Below are positions 26,911 through 37,826 of a stretch of DNA of 64,000 nucleotides, piece after piece. The notes beneath the pieces were generated by a model. The model was not told the DNA's origin. It saw only the letters and a list, made by a program, of their open reading frames with translations, and ran no database searches. The stretch is from Coriaria nepalensis (Eukaryota; Streptophyta; Magnoliopsida; Cucurbitales; Coriariaceae): assembly GCA_027186245.1 (NCBI GenBank), contig CP114498.1, positions 1,929,501-1,993,500 of the forward strand, read 5' to 3'. The stretch's first letter is position 1; the number at the start of each line of letters is the position of its first letter. The position numbers and the translations under genes were made by a program.

Positions 26911-27972
26911 ATGAAGAAGAACTATCACACTAACAGTCTTAACATCAGAATTTGATAATTCTGCTTTGACTTTTTTTTTTTTTGAGCTAACCAAAATCTG
27001 CAGAAAGTAGTCGAAGAAGACTAGGTGAGTGTTCTTCACTTCTTCTAATCAGCAAGCTACACTTTGTTTAATCAATGATCTCTCTAATCAAAAGATTTTT
27101 GTTTTGTTTTGTTTTTTTTTTTTGGGTTTCTTATCAGGTTTGAATTCAGATTTACTGCAACGGAAATAGAGTAATCGCCGATGTAAATACATACCATTGC
27201 AGACAAACAGATTGACAAGTCATCCTCCTAGAACAAAGTATAAATTGTGACAGTTGGTTTGATCTTTGTGTTTCTGATATGTCTACTTTGTAGATTATAG
27301 GGTTCGTGTCATTTGTACATAAAATGAGTGAATGTACTTATTAAATCTACAGCAACAAATCCAGATTTTCATATACAGGAAAAGGAAAGAATCAACAAAC
27401 CTTTCTCCTTGATAGCTCATGTCTTCGTTAATCATTTCGGGATGTGAGATTTGTCGTCGGTAAAACATGATGTAATTAACAACCTTAATCTAAGTTATAG
27501 AGTGGTTATTCTTGACCAAAATCTTCTAATGATTTCACTCAAACTCAGACGGGACCTATCAGTTTTGACGAAAATGTCTGTAAGGCTCCCACCAAATAGC
27601 AAATAAGAGAATTACTCAGCTTATGTTTTCATTATAGCAAATGAAAAGGTGGGTTAGTCTTATATTCTAGACTTATATGATACTTTCGAAAATGATTTTT
27701 ATTTTAAGTATAAATCAACATATTGGGCCTCAACTTTAGTTGACTCCGGGTCAGGCCCACCGGCCTAATATTAATTTTCATATTTTTCCTAGTTGCCTAG
27801 AGAGAGAGAGAGAGAGAGGTACCAAGAGAAAACCCTAAAAACCCAAACCAGCTTAAACCCGTTCCTGCCCTCAGCTCATTGCCCCTCCGTCTATTGGATT
27901 AAAGAAGAGAAGAACGAGTAATTGTATCGTATATAGGGTCTTTATACGAGAGAGAGAGAGAGGAAGGGAGAA
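26911..27972. other. intergenic region with housekeeping-type promoter at its end
   Basis: No coding exon is supported. The last 250 bp carry TGGGCC elements, a telo-box and GA-rich leader sequence, listed separately, which fit the promoter of the uS17 gene. Confidence 0.65.
27724..27838 (+). promoter_or_regulatory. site II elements plus telo-box ahead of mitochondrial uS17
   Basis: TGGGCC lies at 27724-27729, its reverse complement GGCCCA at 27754-27759, and the telo-box AAACCCTAA at 27830-27838, followed by GA repeats. Site II elements paired with a telo-box are well known in promoters of plant ribosomal-protein and mitochondrial genes, which fits the gene starting at 27973. Confidence 0.65.
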
Positions 27973-28368
27973 ATGAAGCTGGTGGTGGGAATGGTGGTTT
28001 CAAACAAGATGCAGAAATCAGTCGTTGTAGCTGTCGATAGGCTGTTTTACCATAAGGTCTACAATCGGTATGTGAAGCGAACTTCTAAGTTTATGGCTCA
28101 CGACGAGAATAACGAGTGCAATATTGGAGATCGGGTGATAATTTTTCTTCTTTGATTTTCAAAAACATATGAATTTCTTCAGAAAGTGATATCTCAATGT
28201 GAAAGGTTTGATAAATTTTTTAAATATTGTTTGCAGGTCAGGTTAGACCCATCAAGACCACTTAGCAAACGAAAGAATTGGACTGTTGCTGAAATCCTGA
28301 AGAAAGCAAGAATTTATGTTCCGCCATCAGCAGATCAGAATCAAGTTCCTTCATCTTCTTCCCCTTAA
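27973..28368 (+). CDS. mitochondrial small ribosomal subunit protein uS17
   Basis: Two exons (27973-28134 and 28237-28368) join to 97 residues. The N-terminal part has the bacterial-type uS17 OB-fold signature: [39 protein letters not shown], then [14 protein letters not shown]. The second exon continues [20 protein letters not shown] and ends with a Ser-rich tail. uS17 binds 16S-type rRNA early in small-subunit assembly. The Asn/Lys-rich N-terminus without a plastid transit peptide, and the similarity to the short plant nuclear-encoded mitochondrial S17, point to mitochondria. Promoter elements upstream fit a translation-machinery gene. A possible 3' UTR intron (about 28372-28595) has plausible GT and AG ends. 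Confidence 0.9.
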
Positions 28369-29673
28369 AAGGTTTTATATATTTCTAATCTGCATTTCTT
28401 ATTTTTCCCGAATTTCATTATCTATTACATCATAAGTTATGGATTTCATTGGTTGCATATGCAAGAACGAATCATTTGTCTTTACCAATGCATAGGAAAT
28501 GATTAAGCAAACATGGATTATAATACTCAAACTTGCCTTGATATACTAGACATTCTTAGCCATCTTTTCGAGATTTATTTGTTTCATTTTGCAGGTGGAA
28601 TTAACCTAAAGTTTGAAATTTGGGGCTAAAATGGAGGCAGGTTCCAACTGGTAATAATAAATTGGCATAAAGGAGTCTTTGATTGCTGTTTGTACTTTGC
28701 CTAAATCCTCTTGTTTATGGTTGGACCCTTTTTTCTGGCTTTATTGTACTTAGCTTCTCATCTGAGTATTGGATATTTTGTTGCAATGCCATTTTTGGTC
28801 AAGAAAGGTAAATTATCACACCGTAAGGAGGAATTATAGTTTACTCTTGGAGTAAGATAATACCTACAGTTGGGATGAAGCCACATCAGCATTTTTCGAT
28901 GTTGCTCGATCTACCCGTTAAGTGTAGATACTCCAGAAATATGCTAGAATTCCTCGTCGAGATATTGAATTGGTTAAGATATTGAATAGCTGTTTCATTT
29001 TTTGTTTATTTTCATGGTTTGGTGATCTTCATCGCCTGTTGTTCAGCTCCCATTGTCTGTGGAAAAAGAAAAAAAAAGGTTTCTTCAAAGTTCAAACCAG
29101 AGATATATATACATATATTCAGTTTGACCCATATAATTTAACTAAAACACGTGTAAGACCCACTAAATCTAATTTAGACTCAAACTAATCCAAAAAAATT
29201 ACCATTTTCAAAAGTCAAAATTCTAGTTTCAAACAAATGATCCAAAACAAGAAAAAACCAAGGGGGCTAATTCCTCACTTGACGTAGCAAGTTCTAACAT
29301 GTCTGTTCGTTATAGAGGTTATAGAGGTTATAGCGGTATTTATGTTTTTCTAATTTAACGAGAAAAACAATGATCCAGAGTCGATGCTTAATTCACTCGA
29401 CATATAATTAAAATACAATCTATAGTTTTATACGTAAAACTTAATCTAGATTCTAGACGACACTCCAATTTTACCCGCGAAACCCAGTGGACCATAAAAT
29501 CGATGTTGGCCCAAAAATAAAGAGGCCAGGCCCATTAATATGAATTGCAGAGAAGGCGAGCTGAAAATTCATGTCACGACTATAACGGAAGTTTTTCCCT
29601 CGAGGTATAAACAAGACAGAATTCAGAATCAGAGCGATTTCTAGCGTCGAGAGAAGTGAGAGTCGGCAGAAAA
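28369..29673. other. uS17 3' region and NUP88 promoter
   Basis: No coding exon. GGCCCA-type elements at about 29508-29513 and 29529-29534 lie within 170 bp of the NUP88 start and probably belong to its promoter. Confidence 0.6.
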
Positions 29674-32600
29674 ATGAGGTTCAACTTCGACCTGTACGAT
29701 TCGAACGCAGAGCGAAGTCGATCCCTAACGCCCAAAGAAGAGTTTGATTGGCTTCCGCTCCAGAATCACCCTGTCTTCATCTCCACCGCCGCCGTGTCCT
29801 CACCCTCAGTTACAGCGCCGAGAAATCTTTTGGCCTGGGATGGAGCTTCTCGCCTCTATTTCTGGAACTCCTCTCACCGTTGCTTGCATCGCATTACTAT
29901 TCGCCTAGGCGAACCAGACCCTACCTCTGTCAGCGCTGCTTCTCCTTCCAAAGTCAGTATTTTCTGTCGCTTTCCTTTCTTTATTCTAGGCTTATTAATG
30001 TAGATTTTCTATACTCATACAAGTAAGTTTGTGTGATTGAGTAAGCATTTCTTTCATTTTAATCTTCAGAAAATTCGAGATTATAAATGCTTAATATTAC
30101 TTGGATGATAAGTTTTTTATTTGATAGGTGTTGCAAGCAGATGCAAAGCTCAACTTTGAGGTTCATAAGATCTCTATCAATAAGAGTGGATCAGCCTTGT
30201 GCCTCTCTGGTCCAGATGGAGTATACGTTATGTATCTTTATGGGCATTCATCTATCGACGATAATACAATAATCTGCAGGTATAAACTAAATAAATTATA
30301 TTTTTATTCTCTTATCCATAATTTTTCCCGGCTCAAAAAAGTTTCTTATGAAGTAATAATTTCAACTACAGGACTGGTGTTATCGGCCCAAAGATATATT
30401 ACGGTGGTGGCAATGTGTTACGCGTCCTCCAAGTTTCATGGCACCCTTACAGTGATACCCATCTAGGAGTCATTTCCTCTGATTCAGTTTTCAGGTATTA
30501 CATTTTTGTTTAACAGTTAGTTATCATGTTATCAAGTTATCAAGATCTTCATATTTGAAGGTACTTTTTAGCCGTCATAGTTCTGAATATGATTGAATGC
30601 CACATAAATGAGTTGTCCGCCATTCGTCTTCCTTTTTTTTATATGGTGGGGTGGGGGTTCTATAGCATTATTCTGGTATATGTTTTGAAAGAACTTCTAA
30701 TTCCACATTTCCAAGTTTTAACAGTCTTTAAGATGGTATTTTGGTTCCTCTTTTCTCTTTAAAGATTGGTTACCTCATATTCGATTGATACCTCATATAT
30801 TAACCTTTCCTTGGCAGACTTTTTGATTTGTCTTCGGACCTTGTACAACCAGAGCAGGAGTATTATCTGCAGCCTGTGGAACCCGGAGGTTCCAGAAATG
30901 CCACATCGATATGCCCTGTTGATTTTTCATTTGGGGGTGATCACTTGTGGGACAGGTTTACTGTAAGTTTATCAACTTATGACTGCATATATTCTTTTGA
31001 GCAGCTGCCAAAAAAATGTTTCTAATTTTTTTGTTTCTCTTCTACTAAACCCCTTCTTAGATTAGTCTTGAAGCGTTGAGATTTTTTATGTGGGAATTTA
31101 ATGAGTTCTTGAAGTGACTCATTATATGGCTTTTGAGGGCTTAATGTCATTGTTTCTGATGTTATTATATAATGCCTGTGCCTTGATATATCTTTATTCT
31201 GTTGTTTACTTATTAATAGCTTCTGTGAATACCACCATGCAGGTTTTTGTTTTATTCAGTGATGGTTCAATTTTCATTCTATGCCCTATTGTTCCGTTTG
31301 GAAGGTACTTGCAACTCAGGCCTGCTTGTGTTCTTTTGAAGTCATATTTTCATTTATAGAATTAACAGGAATGAAGGATTATAGTTTCTTATAGAACCCT
31401 TAAGAAAATTTGATTTTGCTGTCACCAACATCAGGATGTTTGAAGACGGTCTTCTGCTCAAAGGAGTTTTTATAATTCCATCTAAGCTTTCTTAGCTTGA
31501 ATTGGTTGTAGAGAATTTCTTGTTTATTCAAATAGGAGCGACTTATTTTTGACAGATTTTCTTATGCTTCAGCTTTCTTTTCACATTTAAAGGATGTGAT
31601 GTCCTGTTGCTTTTTGAAAACATTTTTTAAAAAAAATTGGTGCTACATAGTCTTGGAAGATTTTTCAATATTTGATGCTATGACTAAATATGACTGCTTT
31701 AATTTATGACAGCTTCTATAAATGGGAGTCTATTTTTGAGATTCATAGTGATGCTCAGACATTTGGCCTGAAATCATCAAATTCAAAAGCTGTGAGTAAT
31801 TCTAATATGGCTATATCTTGGCTGGAAGCAACATTTCCCCAGTTAGGGTACCAACCAACAGAAGGAGGAGATATTTCTATGCTACGAGCCCATCCACATG
31901 TTATTTTTGATTCCTCACTTTCTCTGCAGGTATTTTATGTTCTCTTGTGAAATGTTTTTAACTTTCCAGCTGTGAGCATAGCTCCTCTGTTTATCTGTTA
32001 GTACCTCACTCTCAAAAGAAATGACAAAAATTAGTTTTTCCAAAACTACGATGAGTTACAAGAATTTTTGACAAACTGTCTAAGATTCTCATGATTCTAA
32101 CTGTATTGAAATGTTTTCAGATTGTCACATGTAGAGAACGGTTTGTTGCTGCAAACCAAAATATCCACTTTTAAGCATGGTTATACGGAAGCCAATAAAC
32201 TCTTTTTCCGTTGTGATTTCTAGGGACCCCTGAGGAAAGCACACCATAGCAAAGATGAAGGAGATTCTGGATTTCGAGGTGCAGAATGTGAAGGGGGTGC
32301 TGTCAGTTTCCTCTATAATCTAGTCAGCAAAGATTCAATTCTAGTGACTGCATGGAGTGGTGGGCAGTTACAAATAGATGCCCTTGCAGATGAGATTCAG
32401 CCCGTATGGAATCTGGGGTCCCCACCTCATCTTCGCGTTGATTCTTGTGACAATATACTTGGTATTGCGATGATATGTGAGTCCATTAATGGATTCTCTT
32501 CTGTTATTCTTGATCAATCACTTGACCTCACTGTTTGGATGGGGGCCCCACTCCCTTTATTGAGGCTGGCTATAGTGGATCTGGCCCTCCCTAAGAGAAC

Positions 32601-33884
32601 TGGTAGTGGTTCCCTTATTACAATGTCTGTGGATCCCCTAATCCCGGAAAGAATCTATTCTGTTCATGATGGTGGCATAGATTCAATAGTATTGCATTTT
32701 CTCCCTTTTACAAGTCAGATCAGAGGCAAGGATGATACTATGAGAAATCCCTCCGTTCATGCTGTTCTAAGTACTTGTCAGGGAGAAACCTCCCCTCCAT
32801 CTCCCCTCTCTGGTTTTGTATCATTATCAGATTCATTTGGATATTCATGGATCGTAGCAGTCACTGCTTCTCAAGAGTGCATTGTGTTGGAGATGAAAAC
32901 TTATAACTATTTGCTTCCTTGTCTTGCTAACATGGAGCTAAACTCCTCTAGTCTGTTAGATGTTAGAGAGAAAGAGACATCAGATCTTATTATAAGCAAA
33001 GAGTTACTTAATGGACCTAAGGTGGTCCTAGTACCACAGGCCTCACCAAATTTACGATCTGTTTCTGCTGACTCAATTGAAGGCCGATCCATGCTTCATC
33101 AATATTTCAAGCTTTTCCATGAGAATTACGTGGAGTATGCACATAAGGTTAAGAAAAAAAAAAAAGAGTAAAAGCTAGTAATCTTGCCTTTAGTAAAATT
33201 TTATTATTATTATTTTTTTGTTAAAAATCAATATTTTCTGCGTTGATGAAGGTGCAATTCGAGTTGAAGCATCATGGGCCCCACTTGAAAAGGATCATTG
33301 ATGACCAGCATGCTCGTTTAGGTGAGGCCCACCAGAAGCTCTTGAAGGTGAATGAAAAACAGCCAAGTTTGGAGAAGAGGATAGATCATGCAATCCAACA
33401 GCACAATGTTTTAGAAGAGCGCTTACAACGGTTAAGGAATTTGCCTGGGGTCCACAGAAAACCATTGTCTAAAGCAGAACGGGAGTTCAAGTCTGACCTT
33501 GGTAATAAATGGTTTTAATTTGAGACTTCTTTTTAACAGTTTTAATTTCTAGTTTTGAATTGGATTACCTTACCACTATTTGAATTTATCTAACGCTAAT
33601 CTTTTCTTGCAAATGTAGACCACTTCACGGGAGTCGAGTTGGATGCTTTGCATAGTAAAATTGACACTCTATCTGCAAGACTTGGAAGGTTTACACAGTC
33701 ATCAAAGAGCAATGCTGCAAACCAGCAACGGCAAATTTCACGGAAGAATACTTATGTTCAAGATTCACAGATCTCCCAACTGAAGGCTTCACTCGAGAAA
33801 CTCTCACTTTTGAATAGTGAAAATTCGAAAAAGGTTAAGCTTGTTGAAGCTGCTTTAGGAACCCGGGAAATCACCAGACTCTGA
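29674..33884 (+). CDS. MOS7: nucleoporin NUP88/MOS7
   Basis: Nine exons in phase encode about 805 residues: 29674-29952, 30128-30279, 30372-30494, 30818-30962, 31243-31304, 31713-31929, 32224-33147, 33252-33501, 33619-33884. The N-terminal two-thirds is a beta-propeller-like region (LLAWDGASRLYFWNSS, VLQVSWHPYSDTHLGVISSD, FGGDHLWDRF, VFVLFSDGSIFILCP). The C-terminal third is helical and coiled-coil (RIIDDQHARLGEAHQKLLK, ISQLKASLEKLSLLN), the part of NUP88 that pairs with NUP62/NUP214-type partners. Plant MOS7 sits at the cytoplasmic face of the nuclear pore and limits nuclear export, which matters for nuclear retention of immune regulators. Length and sequence fit Arabidopsis MOS7, about 810 residues. 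The donor at 33148 (GTTAAG) is embedded in an A-rich stretch but keeps phase. Confidence 0.92.
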
Positions 33885-34261
33885 ACTCATACCCTTAGGA
33901 GTGATTCATGTTGTAATTTTTCAATTCATCTAAAGGCTAACATGTCTGTAAAAACATCATTCGCCACAGGATTTTGAAAATGTATTCATAAGTTTTTGAC
34001 TAAAATGTAGGGAAAAGATCCATCTTGATCATCAAATATTTAGTCAAACATCCAAAACACAGATCATTAATACAAAGTGTACCAAAACCAATTTTGATTT
34101 AGAGTCTGTAGATTTGGGGTTGCACATTGATCGGTCACGCTTCTGTGTTCTTGTCGTCGGGAAAAAAAACCAGCCTATCATCTTCAGCCGGAGCCCAACT
34201 GTATTGATCAAATTGCATTAAAATCTAATAATAGAACCCATTTAAAAATAATTAAGAAAAA

Positions 34262-34295
<34 letters not shown>
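33885..34295. other. NUP88 3' flank
   Basis: No coding exon. It ends in an A-run and AT microsatellite (34255-34298) that touches the pseudogene mosaic. Confidence 0.6.
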
Positions 34296-34297
<2 letters not shown>

Positions 34298-34980
34298 TCC
34301 TGAATTTAGTGACCAGGTGATGGAGGAACAGTGAGAGTTGCAGTGAAGGATTGTTAATCGATAAGATTTCAAATTTGATGAATATTGTTTTTTGTTCAAA
34401 CCAAACCAGTAATCGGAAACTGGGCAACTGCTGCAATATTGATCCCGGTGCTGCTCGGAAAACCTACCGAACATTACATACTAATATCACATTTCATAAT
34501 ACATATTAAACAAGAATCCAAGTTGCAAGAATCAACCGACCAATATTAAACAAGAAGATGATCACGAATGATGGACGAATTTGCAAAACTCATTGCCAAT
34601 GAATGCATTCTCTTATGGAGACCTCCTTGCATAACCAACAAATAGTATTTTCCCAACAAATTCGATATCGAGCTAGGGTAGCTACTCCCAAATAACTTCC
34701 CTTCATTTTGCAAAATGAACCGGTTTGTCACCGGATCGGTCGAGAAAAAGGTCGGTTCCCCAAAAATATGTGTGGTGAATATAGGGCCGAATTGGTTAAC
34801 CCTTTTGTCAACGAAGGGTTCCGGGTTCTTGGTCTTGTAGGCAGAGATCATCTAAAGAGTTTCCCCGATAAAGGGTAGGCCCAAGTTGCCTGGTGGCAAG
34901 TTAAGTTGTAGGAACTTTGTGGTTCGGATGAAGAACAAGATGGTTAAGATAAGAACAACAAAAAGAACCGAAAGAAACAT
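34296..34980 (-). pseudogene. CPD: CYP90A1 (CPD)-like pseudogene fragments
   Basis: On the minus strand an ATG at 34980 opens a hydrophobic anchor, then LPPGNLGLPFIGETL, followed by an in-frame TAG at 34852-34854 where a codon is expected. Reading continues as MISAYKTKNPEPFVDKRV, FGPIFTTHIFGEPTFFSTDP, RFILQNEGKLFGSSYP and MHSLAMSFANSSIIRDHLL, then stops at about 34546. This is the N-terminal part of CYP90A1, the brassinosteroid-pathway P450 CPD. The middle exons, including the oxygen-binding helix and heme-Cys loop, are missing. A separate scrap at about 34296-34340 reads LQLSLFLHHLVTKFR, matching the region just after the heme Cys in CPD. Between the two pieces sits repeat copy A (34341-34506). 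It cannot make a working P450. Confidence 0.85.
34341..34506 (+). repeat. 166-bp direct repeat, copy A
   Basis: Identical to 35512-35677 except for one base (A versus G in the CTGCAATATT/CTGCAGTATT segment), in the same orientation with starts 1171 bp apart. On the minus strand it encodes an ERD6-like transporter snippet (FPSSTGINIAAVAQFPITGL). It lies between the two CPD fragments. Confidence 0.95.
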
Positions 34981-35284
34981 TGTAGTAATAGTACTTATCA
35001 AAAAACTTGCAGGCTATTGTGTAGATATGTAGAAGAAAGATGGAGGCATGAGGGTTATCAAATAAGAATGTAATTGAAAGGGGAGAGGGAAGAAGGTCAT
35101 GGAAAGAAGCTAAGAAACTGGCTTCTCATTTCTTTTCTAGTGATCCACGGGATTCCACCCATGCCCGGATAAAAGAAACCGAGAAAGACCTGTTTAACCA
35201 AAATTCATGTATCTCACCAATCTATATATATATATATATCGGTCTTACCTTATACTCATTAAGTAGCATCCAATGTATTGTTAA

Positions 35285-35638
35285 CTGATTAATTACCAGT
35301 ACGCCACTTAGCAGTAAACCCGTACTGATCTCCGTCTTTAACGCAAGGTCCTGCTCATGGAAACATCTCGGTAATTAAGCCGGTAATGAAATGAATATGA
35401 TGTACAGAAATTAGAGAAACATGAAACGAAACAGAAGAAGAAAAACCTGAAGGAAGAATGACAGCCCTGTAAGGATACATCCCAAGCACATTCCGGAAAC
35501 TGATAAGATTTCAGTGAAGGATTGTTAATCGATAAGATTTCAAATTTGATGAATATTGTTTTTTGTTCAAACCAAACCAGTAATCGGAAACTGGGCAACT
35601 GCTGCAGTATTGATCCCGGTGCTGCTCGGAAAACCTAC
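35285..35638 (-). pseudogene. ERD6-like sugar-transporter gene fragments
   Basis: Three pieces on the minus strand read like consecutive parts of a plant ERD6-like monosaccharide transporter. Near 35638-35569: VGFPSSTGINTAAVAQFPIT. Near 35509-35447: ILSVSGMCLGCILTGLSFFL, ending at a good 5' splice site. From 35350: DLALKTEISTGLLLSGVLV, after a good 3' splice site. The first piece runs into stops before the conserved D-K-S/A-G-R-R region, and flanking exons are absent. The middle intron is intact, so this came from genomic DNA and not from a processed transcript. Family call is by remembered motif similarity. Confidence 0.65.
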
Positions 35639-35677
35639 CGAACATTACATACTAATATCACATTTCATAATACATAT
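35512..35677 (+). repeat. 166-bp direct repeat, copy B
   Basis: Partner of 34341-34506. This copy is continuous with further ERD6-like sequence at 35285-35511, so it is probably the parental copy. Confidence 0.95.
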
Positions 35678-36566
35678 GAAGTATGTAATCTATTATATCG
35701 ATCTTATCTCTAATTTTCTTAAACTAATATTTTTAATTTAGGATCTACGTTGCAAAAATTGGAGTACAGTGAACTTTCCTTTCAGTAAATTAAAATATAA
35801 TTTTATATAAAATGCGATGCTGGGCCCATTTTGTCTAAAGGAAATGCTGATCTGGGCCTACGAGAAGAAAAGGCTCTAAACTCTGGTGGCCCATAATTGA
35901 ATCCAATGGGCTTTGGCCACTGACCCTGATCAGAAAGAAAGACTTCCGTGGGCTTTTCAAGTAAACAAGGGCCGAAAAAGTGGAAAAAAATGGGAATATC
36001 CGTTTGTTATGTTCTTTTCTTCTTCGCGGAAAAATAAATTTTGGTTTTTGATTAAGAAAAAACATGCCTTGCTGCTTGCATATGTTTAATGCTTGATAAA
36101 ATAATTAAAATATATAAATAAATAAATAATAATAATAAAGCGTTCATGCTTGCATATATGTCCACGTAAAATGCGCGGAAATAAAATAAATAAATAAATA
36201 AACAAACAAACACGGAAAATAAGGAGTGGGAGGGGGAGGGGAAGGAGAAAGAGTCGTAGTTACTACTAACTACACACGTCTCCATATCGGGTAGAAGCAG
36301 GCAAGCAGCAGCCGCAGCTCATTTACGGAAAAGTATATGCAATCGCAGCGGCGAAATGTGAGCATTTAAACCCATATTATAACGCACCTAACTCTGTCTA
36401 TTTTCCTACTCTCTCGCCCATTCTCCTTTTTTTTTTTCTCGATTGCTTTTTAGACCAATTTTTTCTTCCTGTTCATCGGGTTTTTTTTGTAATCAAATCT
36501 CTTTTGTGTATATTTTTGCAGAAGATTTCTGGGTGAGTGGGAGGGTGGGTAGGCGTTGGAAAAATC
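35678..36566 (+). promoter_or_regulatory. Yippee-like gene upstream region with GGGCC-rich cluster
   Basis: No coding exon. Between about 35823 and 35975 there are several TGGGCC/GGCCCA/TGGGCT/GGGCC elements in both orientations, typical of site II-rich housekeeping promoters. The stretch from 36100 to 36200 is rich in AAT and AAAT repeats. The transcript presumably starts nearer 36400, where the sequence becomes pyrimidine-rich, so the cluster may serve this gene at a distance or a now-lost neighbour. Confidence 0.45.
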
Positions 36567-37826
36567 ATGGGAAGGTTGTTTGTGGTTAATCTTGAAGGGA
36601 GGTCTTATACCTGCAAGCACTGCAAAACTCACCTTGGTCTTTCCGACGACGTCGTTTCCAAGGTAGAATTTCTTCATCTCGAAAAGGGAGAAAAAAAAAT
36701 TCCCATATTTTGATCAACTGAGTTGTTTTCCTTTCTAATTTTCTGTTAAATTCTCATCTGGGTCTTGTTGATTTTGGTTGCCTTCTTCATGTGGGTTGTC
36801 TTATATGTTTACTCTTATTATTGAGGGAAACTTGTCATGGACTCATGGGCTCATTCATACTCTTATTGCGTTGTTTTATTGTCCCAAATAAATCAACAAG
36901 TTGTTCTGTTGGCTGTAATCAACAGGGTTTTTAGTGAAAGGTACTCAACTTCAGAAGTGAAAACAGATAACATCATTCCAGCCCTATTTACGCTTACATT
37001 TCCTCTTGGAATTTATTATTTTATTTATTGGGTTCTTTTAGTGTGCAATGTCTTAACCGTAAAAAGCCTTCACACTTCATTCTGCATTTTCTAGGATCTG
37101 TATTAAATTTCATGCTTAGTGATGTATGAGGGTGGCTTCAATTAAAATGATTCTAACTTACTTTGTTCTATCTATTTTCAATTTTCCTTCTATACAGTCC
37201 TTTCATAGTAGGCATGGGAAAGCTTACCTCTTCAGTAAAGTGTAAGTTTCTCTTAGAGTTGGTCGTGTAGTTTGTATTATAATTACTTGTTTCCATGAAG
37301 TGCTTATCATGAGTTAGCTTTCATAGAATTAATTCGCAATTGCAATTTCTTTAACAGAGTGAATGTAACCGCTGGAGAGACAGAAGAGAGAATGATGACT
37401 ACAGGTTTACACTCGGTTGCTGATATTTTCTGTGTTGGCTGTGGATCAATTGTAGGGTGGAAATATGTAAGTAAGATCAGAAGAAAATGATTTCACAAAT
37501 TACACATTTCTTCTATATTTCCTGGAAGTTTTTGTTTATTAATATCTTGTGTGTGTGTGTTTTATTTTTATTTTTATTTTTATTTTTAAGGAATCGGCTC
37601 ATGAGAAGAGCCAGAAGTACAAGGAGGGAAAATCCGTACTTGAGCGGTTAGTAGTTATTTATATTCGAACTTTTGTAGTTTCATGTTGTAGTGTAAAGAA
37701 GAGGTGGATGATTTGAGGTTGGTTTTTGCTGTTTTGTTCAGTTTCAAGGTTTTGGGTCCGGATGGAAGCAATTACTGGATTCGTCATGAATCACATGTTG
37801 GTGGAAGTGATGCTGATGATCCCTGA
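36567..37826 (+). CDS. Yippee-like zinc-binding protein
   Basis: Five exons (36567-36662, 37198-37241, 37358-37466, 37591-37646, 37742-37826) join to 129 residues. The Yippee fold covers almost all of it: [78 protein letters not shown], then the tail. Two CxxC pairs (CKHC and CVGC) form the zinc site, and the AYLF and WKY-A-E segments are family hallmarks. Yippee proteins are small, highly conserved eukaryotic proteins; the fold resembles the substrate-binding domain of cereblon, but their plant role is not settled. Intron 4 ends in a (TTTTA)n microsatellite that provides its polypyrimidine tract and AG. Confidence 0.92.
37562..37590 (+). repeat. (TTTTA)n at a 3' splice site
   Basis: Pentanucleotide repeats directly abut the Yippee exon at 37591. 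The last unit supplies TTTTTAAG, the acceptor. A short GT run lies just upstream. Confidence 0.85.

Noticed and set aside
34341..35677. The 166-bp pair as terminal repeats of a small retrotransposon
   Set aside because: Ends do not show TG...CA, there is no target-site duplication by eye, and copy B is continuous with transporter sequence beyond the repeat, so a gene-fragment duplication fits better.
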